Below, one piece after another: positions 35,030-42,997 of a stretch of 64,000 nt of DNA (position 1 is its first letter; each line of letters begins with the position of its first letter). The translations under genes were made by a program, and so were the position numbers. The notes beneath the pieces are model-generated. The model was not told where the DNA came from. It worked only from the letters and a program-made list of their open reading frames with translations, and made no database searches. This DNA comes from CAWIVJ01 sp963839525. Lineage in GTDB: Bacteria > Cyanobacteriota > Vampirovibrionia > Gastranaerophilales > Gastranaerophilaceae. The DNA lies in assembly GCA_963839525.1 (NCBI GenBank), contig CAWIVJ010000007.1, forward strand, positions 62,001-126,000, given 5' to 3'.

Positions 35030-36190
35030 TTATGTAGTTTTTTGTGTTTCAGTTACAGGTACCGGCTTAGTTACATCCGGAATTTGTGTTAGTTTTTCCA
35101 ATGCTTTTGTTGCTGCTTGCTGAACACCAGCATCCTGGTCATTTTTAGCGACAGAGAATAAAGTAGTTAAATCTTTTTTATACTCTGGGCGTTGAAGAGA
35201 ACTTAATGCATTTATTCCTGCAGCTCTTATTACCGGATTAGGATTGTTTTTTATTTGTTCAACGAGACCGGCAGCTCCCGGAAGTTGTGTTAAAGGCTCT
35301 ACTGTATTATTCATTTTTTCAATTTCAGAACTATAGAGTTTTTGTAACATCACAACAGTTGCTACTGCAAAAAGTTTATTTCTTTCTGCCAGTTCCATAG
35401 GTGTAACTTTATTTGCTTCTGCCATTTCTGCTTCACTTACCTTTTCACCGTTCACAATTTTTTCTCTGATTTGAAGCTGTTGAGGAGTTGGACCCGCAAG
35501 CTGACTGGAATCTTTATTCATAATATTTAGTAATGTATCCACTACTCTGACATCCAATAAATCTACTGCATTTTGAGGTGAAGTAGTAACTATATTAGCA
35601 ATTTCTCCAATAGCAGCTGCTTGTTGATCATAGTTAGAACTTTTTAATTTAGTAATAAAGTCATTTACATCAATTTTTGGAGTAATAACTTCAGGAGCTT
35701 TAACTTCCACTGTTTGAACAGGAACTATAGGAGTTACAGGCGCTTTAGCTTCAGGAGCTTTAACAACAGGAGCTTCGGTTACAGGAGCTTTAACTTCTAC
35801 TGTTTGAACAGGAACTATAGGAGCTACAGGAGTTTTAGCTTCAGGAGCTTTAACAACAGGAGCAGGAACAGGAGTAACTGTTGGTTGAACAATAACAGGA
35901 GGAGGTACCGGCACTGCAGGTTTTACAGGGACTACAGGTACTACTTCTTGTACAGGGTCAGACTTTTCTATATTTTTGGGTTGTTCATAGACGGATTGTT
36001 TAGGTAATTCATAAATCGGAATTTTAGGGTATGAATATACCGGAGATGTATAATTATTGGCTAAAACCGGGCTTTGCGTATATCCTGGAGGATTAACCTG
36101 GGGGTTATGTATGTCAATTTTAACCGCATTATAATTTGGTTGAGAGGGAATTTGATATGGCGGGATTTGTATTGGGGTTGCTTGTGTCAT
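35030..36190 (-). CDS. Pro/Val-rich repeat protein with HEAT-like domain, 386 aa
   Basis: The ATG at 36190 is preceded by AAAGGA; an ATG 15 bases earlier overlaps that Shine-Dalgarno. Residues 1-90 are Pro/Tyr-rich (IPPYQIPSQPNYN). About residues 75-175 form a Pro/Val/Ala linker with two 30-residue repeats (VVKAPEAKTPVAPIVPVQ...), whose DNA copies are at 35693-35773 and 35783-35863. The C-terminal half (about 180-375) is helical and HEAT-like (VIRAAGINALSSLQ, GVQQAATKALEKL). There is no signal peptide. It looks like a scaffold with a flexible arm; its partner is unknown. Confidence 0.82.
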   Translation of the reverse strand: MTQATPIQIPPYQIPSQPNYNAVKIDIHNPQVNPPGYTQSPVLANNYTSPVYSYPKIPIYELPKQSVYEQPKNIEKSDPVQEVVPVVPVKPAVPVPPPVIVQPTVTPVPAPVVKAPEAKTPVAPIVPVQTVEVKAPVTEAPVVKAPEAKAPVTPIVPVQTVEVKAPEVITPKIDVNDFITKLKSSNYDQQAAAIGEIANIVTTSPQNAVDLLDVRVVDTLLNIMNKDSSQLAGPTPQQLQIREKIVNGEKVSEAEMAEANKVTPMELAERNKLFAVATVVMLQKLYSSEIEKMNNTVEPLTQLPGAAGLVEQIKNNPNPVIRAAGINALSSLQRPEYKKDLTTLFSVAKNDQDAGVQQAATKALEKLTQIPDVTKPVPVTETQKTT

Positions 36191-36353
36191 ATTTTTTCCT
36201 TTCAAAATAACTTTAATACTTACTCATTCTATTTAGTTAATGGTTATAAAGATTAAAAATTGCTACCCAAAGGTATAAATAAAATGTATATTTTTGTAAA
36301 GTTGTTAAATAATAAGGCATTTGAGCATAAAATTTATCTTTACATTTTGTAAT

Positions 36354-36384
36354 AAAAAACGCTAACTTAAAAAAAAGTCAGCGT
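36354..36384 (-). terminator. Rho-independent terminator
   Basis: ACGCTGACTT pairs with AAGTTAGCGT (one mismatch) and is followed by TTTTTTATT on the - strand, 57 bases after the stop of the 513-residue gene. Confidence 0.75.
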
Positions 36385-36440
36385 ATTAAACAATTACGAA
36401 ATTTTGGGGATAGGTAGGTCTTTATTATTATGTAAGGTTT

Positions 36441-37982
36441 TTATGCATCAAACATTTTAAATGTTCTTTCAATATTTTTGTTAATTATTTTTTGTACTGA
36501 ATCCAGTTCGGTTTCTATTGCACTTCTTTCAGTATCTAAATCATTCATTTCTATATCTAATTTAGATTCTTTATAATCCAATTCATCTTTAAACGCTTCA
36601 TAATCCGCTTCTGCTTTGGCAATTGCTCTTTTATCTTCTTCCATGGTTAAAGGAGAATCAGCATCACCTGTCGAAATAGAAATCCAATTTCCTTTGGAAT
36701 TCATTTGTTTGATACAAATATTGTCGTATAATATCTGATTTTGTAAATAGTCTTCATTATTAACATTATTATTATTTTGCCAACCGTAAGTATCTATTGC
36801 ATTGTATAAATTGAGATAATAACTTGCCTCGTAAGAATCCGCAATATTATTATTATTTACATCGTTACCGTCATCAACAACCTCTGTATCAGAGGGTTGA
36901 GCGGCAGTTACTGCCCCTGTTCCGCCGATACCTGTTCTGGTTGTTTCATCGCCGCCTATGGTATTGCCGGGTGCAGTTTCACCTCCAAAAGCTGAAGCGC
37001 AATATTGATCAAAATAATTCAAGAAAGTGTCTATGACCTGACTGTTGTCAACTTTTACTTTTCCTGTAACATAAGTCATGTCTCCCCAAAAGCCATGGTC
37101 TTTCGCTATGCTATAATCATAACATAATTGATTTTTGTTTCCACAACCTACATTTTCTCTATATACAGGCTTTGTTCCCGGGGTATTATTGGTTGAATCA
37201 TAAACAAATTTATTAAATGTTGCACTGTAAGCATAATCCAATGCCGCTTCCAGTTCATCTGAATATTCGCTGCCCAGGTCTTCTAAAAGTGTATTTTCCA
37301 AGGTATTGCCCAAAGCACTGGATATGTCATTAAGTAAGTCTGTAAACTCTTCAATAACATGACCGGCATTAACCTTATTTCTAGCACTGTGAATTGCCGG
37401 ATTTGCGTTATACGCTCCTGATGAAGCATCAGTTGTTTGAAGAGTCGTATTGCTGTTGTAAAGACCTATAAGTCCCGCATCATTAAGAATTTGGGCATCA
37501 TTATAACAAATTGTGAAATTACTGTTAGAAACATTATCTTCGACTGTAATGTTTTCGGTGTTTACATGGTCATTGGCGTTTACATAGTCATCGGCGGTTG
37601 CTTCATCCACGCCCAACAATGTTTGTAAAAATTCTGATTGAGACATTATATTTGAGAGCGCTCCCGGGTTACCTGACGTAGGAAGTCCTAAAGTGTTTAT
37701 ATATCCGTCATTCAGAATTACCGCACCGTTGGAGGCATCTGTTATTATATATTGACCCAAATTATTTATCCCGTTAGGGTTCATTAATAAACCGTAGGTA
37801 AGATTATTGTTGCCCCACGTTAATGCTGTTGCATTTAAAGCACTGCTATATTCTCTTGATGCTTCTGCTGATTGGCGGGATAATGCCAATTTTTGATTGG
37901 AGATACTCATCATGCCACTCTCAATATCATTTTTGCGAGCTGTAAGCATTAACATTCTTGATTGTGATGCCGCTAATCCCAT
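36441..37982 (-). CDS. hypothetical protein with flagellar-axial-like helical ends, 513 aa
   Basis: I do not recognise a named family. The N-terminus (MGLAASQSRMLMLTARKNDI, up to about residue 55) and the C-terminus (about 440-513, KAEADYEAFKDELDYKESKL then SVQKIINKNIERTFKMFDA) are helical heptad sequences, while the 380-residue middle is Asn/Thr/Gly/Asp-rich and variable. This helix-variable-helix plan recalls flagellins and hook proteins, and no signal peptide is present, as expected of type III cargo. A sigma-28-like promoter lies 74-101 bases upstream. Linking it to FlhB export is inference. Confidence 0.82.
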   Translation of the reverse strand: MGLAASQSRMLMLTARKNDIESGMMSISNQKLALSRQSAEASREYSSALNATALTWGNNNLTYGLLMNPNGINNLGQYIITDASNGAVILNDGYINTLGLPTSGNPGALSNIMSQSEFLQTLLGVDEATADDYVNANDHVNTENITVEDNVSNSNFTICYNDAQILNDAGLIGLYNSNTTLQTTDASSGAYNANPAIHSARNKVNAGHVIEEFTDLLNDISSALGNTLENTLLEDLGSEYSDELEAALDYAYSATFNKFVYDSTNNTPGTKPVYRENVGCGNKNQLCYDYSIAKDHGFWGDMTYVTGKVKVDNSQVIDTFLNYFDQYCASAFGGETAPGNTIGGDETTRTGIGGTGAVTAAQPSDTEVVDDGNDVNNNNIADSYEASYYLNLYNAIDTYGWQNNNNVNNEDYLQNQILYDNICIKQMNSKGNWISISTGDADSPLTMEEDKRAIAKAEADYEAFKDELDYKESKLDIEMNDLDTERSAIETELDSVQKIINKNIERTFKMFDA

Positions 37983-38055
37983 TTTTGCAGACCTTTCCCT
38001 AAATTTTTAAATATTTTCTCGACCTTTAATTTAAAATCCCTTTTTCTTAATATCT

Positions 38056-38083
38056 TTATCGTCAGAATTATTTAAGAACTTGA
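38056..38083 (-). promoter_or_regulatory. candidate sigma-28-type promoter
   Basis: On the - strand TCAAGTTC (38083-38076), a 12-base spacer and GACGATAA (38063-38056). The -10 box matches the FliA consensus GCCGATAA in 7 of 8 bases and the -35 box matches TAAAGTTT in 6 of 8; the spacer is one base longer than usual. Confidence 0.5.
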
Positions 38084-38116
38084 GAATACATTAATGTTTT
38101 GTTACAAAAGTTAACA

Positions 38117-38151
38117 AAACAATAGCCAAAATTTATTTTTGGCTATTGTTT
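38117..38151 (-). terminator. Rho-independent terminator
   Basis: A 15-bp stem, AAACAATAGCCAAAA with TTTTGGCTATTGTTT, and a 5-base loop follow the stop of the 38181-38864 gene on the - strand. Confidence 0.85.
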
Positions 38152-38180
38152 AATAGTAAATATAGCAAATATTTTATTTA

Positions 38181-38864
38181 TTAATTTATCTGTACATCTA
38201 TAGGATAAGATAATCTAACATCAAGAATAGTTCCTTGATTTAAAATTACATCATCACCTTTTCTAAATAAATCAATTATACTGTCACCCAAAAAATAAGC
38301 GCCGCCGCCAAAGGCACCTCCAATTGCACAAATGGGAGCTGTAATGAAGGCCGCTCCATTGAAAGCATTTTCCCCTAAATCAAGCCCAAATTGAGTTGAA
38401 TTTTTGGTGATTTCTGCTGATCGTTCCCAGTTTTTCTTTAAAGCTTCACTATAACCTTTTGAGCCGTAGATTCCTCCATCCATAGTAAGATCAACTCGAT
38501 TATATATAGACATTGAAAGAGGTAGTTGGCGTCCATTCGGAGTAACGACATGGTCAAAATCCAGATACAAAACAGCACCTCTGGAAAGTCTTCTTATTGG
38601 TTTTATTTTACTTACAGACCCTCTAACAACTGAACCAGCAGGTAATATTATACTTGTTCCAGAGGTCTGATCCTCCAGCAACATAGCGTTAAAAGCATCT
38701 CCTTCATATCCTGCGATAGTGTTTACAGGGTCCATTAATTTTAATTTTAATTTTGTTCCTGCCGGTATTCTTTTTGTTTTTGCATCTGCTCTAAAAGGTT
38801 GAGCAATGGATGCATTTGTAAAAACAACCATAATTAATGTTAGTATTAATAATTTAATCTTCAT
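38181..38864 (-). CDS. secreted hypothetical protein, 227 aa
   Basis: A signal peptide (MKIKLLILTLIMVVFTNASIA, cut near residue 21) is followed by a beta-rich segment with KRIPAGTKLKLKLMDPVNTI and ILPAGSVVRGSVSKIKPI, which recalls the periplasmic beta-barrel part of VirB10/TrbI-like proteins, although only loosely. A Gly/Ala-rich hydrophobic stretch lies near residue 165 (FITAPICAIGGAFGGGAYF) and may contact the membrane. GAGAGGGA precedes the ATG. Function unknown. Confidence 0.8.
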   Translation of the reverse strand: MKIKLLILTLIMVVFTNASIAQPFRADAKTKRIPAGTKLKLKLMDPVNTIAGYEGDAFNAMLLEDQTSGTSIILPAGSVVRGSVSKIKPIRRLSRGAVLYLDFDHVVTPNGRQLPLSMSIYNRVDLTMDGGIYGSKGYSEALKKNWERSAEITKNSTQFGLDLGENAFNGAAFITAPICAIGGAFGGGAYFLGDSIIDLFRKGDDVILNQGTILDVRLSYPIDVQIN

Positions 38865-38954
38865 AAATCCCTCTCAGAAGTATTTCTTTTCTATTATTAA
38901 TTTTAGTTTAAACAAATTAGTAAATCAATATTTTTTTATTTATAAAACAGGTAT

Positions 38955-38983
38955 TTGCAAAATAGTTTGGTTATAACTATAAT
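38955..38983 (+). promoter_or_regulatory. sigma-70 promoter giving a leaderless kinase mRNA
   Basis: TTGCAA (38955-38960), 17-base spacer, perfect TATAAT (38978-38983). The ATG at 38990 is 6 bases beyond the -10, where transcription should start, and there is no Shine-Dalgarno. Confidence 0.8.
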
Positions 38984-38989
38984 TTTGTT

Positions 38990-40294
38990 ATGAAAAACAA
39001 TCTATATGAAAAAACTGTAATACATTTACCGGTAATTTTAGACAGTCAGCTTGAATTCGATCCTCTTGGAGCAGGAATATTTGAACCCCTTCGGCAAATT
39101 ATTGATTTTGATGAAGCTTATATTTTCTTTTTAAACCCGGACAGCATTAATCTCAAATATATCTTTAGTAAGGAAAGAAAACACTCTATAGGAGATGTTT
39201 TTTCTATAAATACTAAGATTAAAAATGACTTGTTTTCTGTTCCAAATAAAATTTTTGATTCTGAAAATGAACTTATAAAATTATTAGCACTTGAGAATAA
39301 TAAATCATTTTTGATTGTAAATCTTATAATAAGAAATACGATTTATGGTTTTGTTTTATTATGTAAAGAAGAAAAATCTTACTATTCTCCAGAATATATT
39401 AATGTTGCATCTGCGGTTGGCTCAATTATTTCCTACAAAATAAAAGACATTGAACTTACAGATATTTTTAAAAATCAAATAAAAGCGCTAAAAGATGGAT
39501 TTGTGCAGATTAAAGCTACTTATAAGACAATAAAAGAGCAAAACGTAAAAATTTTAGAAGCAGATAAGGTAAAAAATGAATTTTTAGCTAACATTTCACA
39601 CGAATTAAGAACTCCTTTAAATGCTATAATAGGCTTTTCAGAAATGTTATTGACTAAGCATTTTGGAGAGTTAAATGAAAAACAGTTTGAATATGTTAAT
39701 GATATTTATGTTTCAGGAATAAATTTGCTTGGAATGATAAATGAGCTTTTGGATATTTCTAAACTTGAAGCAAGAGCAATGGTTTTGTACAGGAGCGAAT
39801 TTTTAATATCAAGAGCTATTGATGAAGTTGTTAATATAGTAAATCCTTTAGCAGCAAAAAAATCGATTTCCATAGAAAAAAATATTCCGAAAGATATTAC
39901 TATTTTTGCTGATTTTCAAAAAATTAAACAGATTCTGTATAATCTATTGAGTAATGCTATAAAATTTACTAGCGAAAAAGGAAAAATAAATATAAATTTT
40001 AAATTTAATAAGAATCATTTTTTTATTGAAGTAAAAGATAGTGGAATTGGGATTGCGCCCAAAAATCAAAAAATAATTTTCGAAAAATTTGTCCAGCTTG
40101 AAGATGCTTATACAAAAACGGAAAGCTCAACAGGACTCGGGCTGACTATCACAAAAGAACTCCTTGAGATGCACAATGGAGAAGTTACGGTAAAAAGTTC
40201 TGTAGGCAAAGGAACCTCTTTTATTGTTAAAATTCCTTTTTCAAATGCTCAAGAGCAAGTTTTACCTAAAAAAATAAAGTCAAAAAAGAGTTGA
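38990..40294 (+). CDS. sensor histidine kinase with GAF-like input domain
   Basis: The 434-residue protein has no membrane segment. An N-terminal GAF-like domain (about 10-160) may bind a small ligand. A short coiled coil leads to the HisKA domain with ISHELRTPLNAIIGFSEML near residue 203 (phospho-His) and the HATPase domain: N box ILYNLLSNAIKFTSEKG near 316, G1 VKDSGIGIAPKN near 348 and G2 STGLGLTITKELLEMHNG near 380. It is a cytoplasmic two-component kinase. No response regulator lies beside it; the single-domain regulator at 17151 is a possible partner but this is a guess. Confidence 0.93.
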   Translation: MKNNLYEKTVIHLPVILDSQLEFDPLGAGIFEPLRQIIDFDEAYIFFLNPDSINLKYIFSKERKHSIGDVFSINTKIKNDLFSVPNKIFDSENELIKLLALENNKSFLIVNLIIRNTIYGFVLLCKEEKSYYSPEYINVASAVGSIISYKIKDIELTDIFKNQIKALKDGFVQIKATYKTIKEQNVKILEADKVKNEFLANISHELRTPLNAIIGFSEMLLTKHFGELNEKQFEYVNDIYVSGINLLGMINELLDISKLEARAMVLYRSEFLISRAIDEVVNIVNPLAAKKSISIEKNIPKDITIFADFQKIKQILYNLLSNAIKFTSEKGKININFKFNKNHFFIEVKDSGIGIAPKNQKIIFEKFVQLEDAYTKTESSTGLGLTITKELLEMHNGEVTVKSSVGKGTSFIVKIPFSNAQEQVLPKKIKSKKS

Positions 40295-40300
40295 ACATTA

Positions 40301-40819
40301 TTAATTTTTTTCTAAGTCTTTCTCCAGATTTTCAATAAGAGTTATGAAATTTTTATACTCTACAATTGTGTTGTCCAAAATGATTCTCTGGTAAAAAGTC
40401 AATGATTTCTCTTTATTAAGGATATTTTCGGCATAAAATTTATGCTCCAGCGCTTTTGTTTTAAGCTGGAAAAAAAGCTTGGTCCTTTCATCTTTTGCGA
40501 GATAAGAAGCACAAGAAAGTTTTACGTTAGCAACTGATTTAAATTGCAACGGATTGTCCGAAACTTTTTCTAAAATTAATTTTTTAAGTTCTTCTCTTCC
40601 TTCCGATGTAATTGAATAAAAACCGGAAAGTTTTCCTCCATCAGACATTGATTTTCTTGAACGTATAAAACCTGTATTTTCAAGTCTGGTAAGAGCAGGT
40701 TTTACGGCTCCGAAGCTTGGCTTTGTAAAAGTGCCGAAAAATTCCAAAATATGCTTTAATACTGCATACATTGTCATTTCTTTTTCAGATAAAACGTATA
40801 AAACCAGCAATTCAATCAT
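40301..40819 (-). CDS. PadR-family transcriptional regulator
   Basis: The 172-residue protein has the PadR winged helix: IELLVLYVLSEKEMTMYAV at the start, SFGAVKPALTRLENTGFI near residue 36 and a wing with GKLSGFYSITSEGREELKKLI near 63, followed by a helical C-terminal dimerisation domain (Vir-like). PadR proteins repress genes in response to small molecules. An extended -10 (TGTTATCAT) ends 6 bases before the ATG. It lies head to head with uppS across a 110-bp gap. Confidence 0.9.
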   Translation of the reverse strand: MIELLVLYVLSEKEMTMYAVLKHILEFFGTFTKPSFGAVKPALTRLENTGFIRSRKSMSDGGKLSGFYSITSEGREELKKLILEKVSDNPLQFKSVANVKLSCASYLAKDERTKLFFQLKTKALEHKFYAENILNKEKSLTFYQRIILDNTIVEYKNFITLIENLEKDLEKN

Positions 40820-40929
40820 TTTTATATGATAACATAAATTTTAATTTTACATATTTTTTATTTGTTTTATAATTTTACTATTACAAATTTAAAAAATGTT
40901 TAGGACATGCATGTTAAATTGCATGAAAA

Positions 40930-41685
40930 ATGAAAAGTAGGACTAATTTGATAATTGCAGAAAAAGAAAATATAGCTGAAATAGTTAAACAAACAAAATT
41001 ACAGCATGTTGCTATAATTATGGATGGAAACCGCCGTTGGGCAAAAAAACATAACCTGCCGTCTGCTATGGGGCATAGAAAAGGTGTTGAATCACTTAAA
41101 GCTGCTGTTAAAGCATGTCATAAATTTGGGATTAAATATCTTACTGTATATGCATTTTCAACCGAAAATTGGAAAAGAAAACCTGAAGAAGTTAATTTTT
41201 TAATGGATTTATTAGCGCATACTATTGAGAATGAATTCAATGAACTGCATGAGAATCAGGTAGTAATTAACTTCATTGGAGATTTAACGAAGTTAAACTC
41301 AAAATTGCAAAAAATATTAAGTAATACCATGGAAAAAACCAAAAATAATAAAGGTGTAAATTTACAAATAGCTTTTAATTACGGTTCAAGAGACGAGATG
41401 GTCAATGCTGTTAAAAATATTTCACAAAAAGTTTTAAATAAAGAAATTTCTCCGGAAGAAATTTCTGAAGATACTATTGCTCAAAATCTTTACACAAAAG
41501 ATATACCTGACCCTGATTTGTTAATAAGGACAGGCAGCGAAATGAGAGTTTCAAATTATCTTCTCTGGCAAATTGCTTATTCAGAGCTTTTAATACTCCC
41601 TGAATACTGGCCGGAATTTGATGAAAATTCAATGGCAAAAGCAATTTTAGAGTTTAATAACCGTCAAAGACGATATGGAACTTAA
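40930..41685 (+). CDS. uppS: undecaprenyl pyrophosphate synthase (cis-prenyltransferase)
   Basis: UppS makes the C55 lipid carrier for peptidoglycan and surface glycans. The 251-residue protein has HVAIIMDGNRRWAKK near residue 26 (catalytic Asp), GHRKGVESLK near 46, YAFSTENWKRKPEEV near 74 and DPDLLIRTGSEMRVSNYLLWQ near 196. The ATG at 40930 has no Shine-Dalgarno; a TTG at 40948, preceded by AGGA at 6-base spacing, is a good alternative and would remove six residues. rdgB starts 6 bases after its stop. Confidence 0.96.
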   Translation: MKSRTNLIIAEKENIAEIVKQTKLQHVAIIMDGNRRWAKKHNLPSAMGHRKGVESLKAAVKACHKFGIKYLTVYAFSTENWKRKPEEVNFLMDLLAHTIENEFNELHENQVVINFIGDLTKLNSKLQKILSNTMEKTKNNKGVNLQIAFNYGSRDEMVNAVKNISQKVLNKEISPEEISEDTIAQNLYTKDIPDPDLLIRTGSEMRVSNYLLWQIAYSELLILPEYWPEFDENSMAKAILEFNNRQRRYGT

Positions 41686-41691
41686 CAATAG

Positions 41692-42276
41692 ATGCATAAA
41701 ATAGTTTTAGCTACATCAAATCCGCATAAAGTAGAAGAAATTAACGCTATAACTAAAGGTTTAGGTGTTGAGTTTGTTCTTCCCCCTAAACGTTTTAACC
41801 CCATTGAAAATGGCACAACATTTGAAGAAAATGCTCTTATAAAAGCAAAAGAAGCTAATAAATTAACCGGCTTACCTGCTCTAGCAGATGATTCCGGGCT
41901 TTGTGTCTATTCTCTTAACGGAGAGCCTGGGATTTATTCTTGCAGGTATGCTGACACTCCTAAAGGCAGAATCACTAAACTTTTAAAAGAATTAAAAGGT
42001 GTTCCTGTTGAAAAAAGAGGTGCAAAGTTTGTTTGTGCGATGGTTCTTTTAGACAAAAACGGTGATGTTTTGTTCTCTGATGTGGGAGAATGTTTTGGTA
42101 AAATTGGATTTGAGACCAAAGGTACAAAAGGATTTGGGTATGATCCTGTTTTTATTGTAGACGGCAAAAATTTAACAATGGCAGAGCTTTCAAGCGAAGA
42201 AAAAAATAAAATTTCGCATAGAGCTATAGCATTAAATAAATTAATAAAATTCCTATCCAATCTTCAGAAATGTTAA
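41692..42276 (+). CDS. rdgB: XTP/dITP diphosphatase (HAM1/RdgB)
   Basis: RdgB hydrolyses deaminated purine triphosphates to keep them out of nucleic acids. The 194-residue protein has LATSNPHKVEEI at the start, the catalytic Asp in LPALADDSGLCV near residue 64 and the substrate-binding KGFGYDPVFIV near residue 144, followed by SHRAIALNKL. It is coupled to uppS, from which it is separated by 6 bases. Confidence 0.96.
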   Translation: MHKIVLATSNPHKVEEINAITKGLGVEFVLPPKRFNPIENGTTFEENALIKAKEANKLTGLPALADDSGLCVYSLNGEPGIYSCRYADTPKGRITKLLKELKGVPVEKRGAKFVCAMVLLDKNGDVLFSDVGECFGKIGFETKGTKGFGYDPVFIVDGKNLTMAELSSEEKNKISHRAIALNKLIKFLSNLQKC

Positions 42277-42384
42277 GTTTTTTTACAAAAAATAAGTGTA
42301 CAAACGCCACTTATTGACAAATGCAAACTTAAGTGCTACACTGGTAACACTTATTTTAATTTTAGCTGAAAAGGGGGACAGAAT

Positions 42385-42801
42385 ATGAAGATTTCAGGTG
42401 TTGGTGCAAATAATGTTAAGTATTCTGAACTTAATCGTAATAAATTTTGTAATACGCTAACCTCAAGCCCTTCTTTTGGCTTCATGTTAAAGACTAAACA
42501 AAGAAAATTATTTAAAAGATATTTATATTTATTTCCTGAAGTAAATAAAAGCTTAGAAAGTCTCTTACTTAAAGCTTCGACTGAGAATACACAATCAGGG
42601 CTTCCTTCAGACAACGTGTTGAAATTAATGCTTAAGATAGCAAGGATTGAGAAAGTTGCTCTTAGACGTATGAGCGAACTTCAAATAAAAAAGTTAAATT
42701 CTAAAATACTTGAAAAGCTTAATGGAGACTTTTTAAATATTAATGCTTTTCTTGAAGAAGTACTCAATAATCTAAAAAGGGTACATCCTAATGCTGCTTA
42801 A
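42385..42801 (+). CDS. hypothetical protein, 138 aa
   Basis: The protein is basic and mostly helical (KISGVGANNVKYSEL, then SPSFGFMLKTKQRKLFKRYL). No signal peptide, membrane segment or known domain is seen. The MKISGVG...FGF start, with a short low-complexity N-terminus before a helical body, is the only notable feature. A clear AAAAGGGGGA Shine-Dalgarno lies 6-7 bases before the ATG and a perfect 38-bp palindrome follows the stop, so it is a single-gene transcription unit. Confidence 0.78.
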   Translation: MKISGVGANNVKYSELNRNKFCNTLTSSPSFGFMLKTKQRKLFKRYLYLFPEVNKSLESLLLKASTENTQSGLPSDNVLKLMLKIARIEKVALRRMSELQIKKLNSKILEKLNGDFLNINAFLEEVLNNLKRVHPNAA

Positions 42802-42827
42802 GTATTTAATGTTTTTTATGTAATAAA

Positions 42828-42865
42828 ACAAGAGAAAGAATTAAAATTTTAATTCTTTCTCTTGT
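42828..42865. terminator. 38-bp perfect palindrome, probable bidirectional terminator
   Basis: Bases 42828-42846 pair perfectly with 42847-42865 (ACAAGAGAAAGAATTAAAA and its reverse complement). It follows the 42385-42801 gene and abuts the hydrogenase control region. Confidence 0.75.
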
Positions 42866-42866
42866 A

Positions 42867-42879
42867 TGAAAAAAATCAC
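42867..42879 (+). promoter_or_regulatory. upstream copy of the hydrogenase operator motif
   Basis: TGAAAAAAATCAC repeats, base for base, the core of the operator at 42915-42927, 48 bp upstream. Its left arm reads TGTATGA rather than TTGTGA. It lies just before the -35 box. Confidence 0.55.
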
Positions 42880-42907
42880 TTGATTTTCTGCATTTTTGTA
42901 GGATAAT
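42880..42907 (+). promoter_or_regulatory. promoter of hydCBA
   Basis: TTGATT (42880-42885), 16-base spacer and GATAAT (42902-42907). The predicted transcription start near 42914 lies inside the operator at 42912-42929. Confidence 0.6.
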
Positions 42908-42911
42908 TTAA

Positions 42912-42929
42912 TTGTGAAAAAAATCACGG
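42912..42929 (+). promoter_or_regulatory. Rex- or CRP/FNR-like operator of the hydrogenase operon
   Basis: TTGTGA-N6-TCACGG matches the Rex consensus TTGTGA-N6-TCACAA in 10 of 12 fixed positions and also the CRP pattern TGTGA-N6-TCACA. It covers the predicted start of transcription, a position suited to repression. Rex senses NADH/NAD, fitting an NADH-linked hydrogenase; the regulator gene is not in the window. Confidence 0.6.
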
Positions 42930-42997
42930 CTGTGTTTTATACGATTTATAGAAGAGCAAGGTGTGCATTATACACCTAAAATAAGAAAGGATTAATA

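Noticed and set aside
35714..36007. + strand open frame of 97 codons opposite the Pro/Val repeat protein
   Set aside because: Composed of Arg/Asn/Tyr/Phe repeats that mirror the other strand's repeats; no Shine-Dalgarno. Shadow frame.
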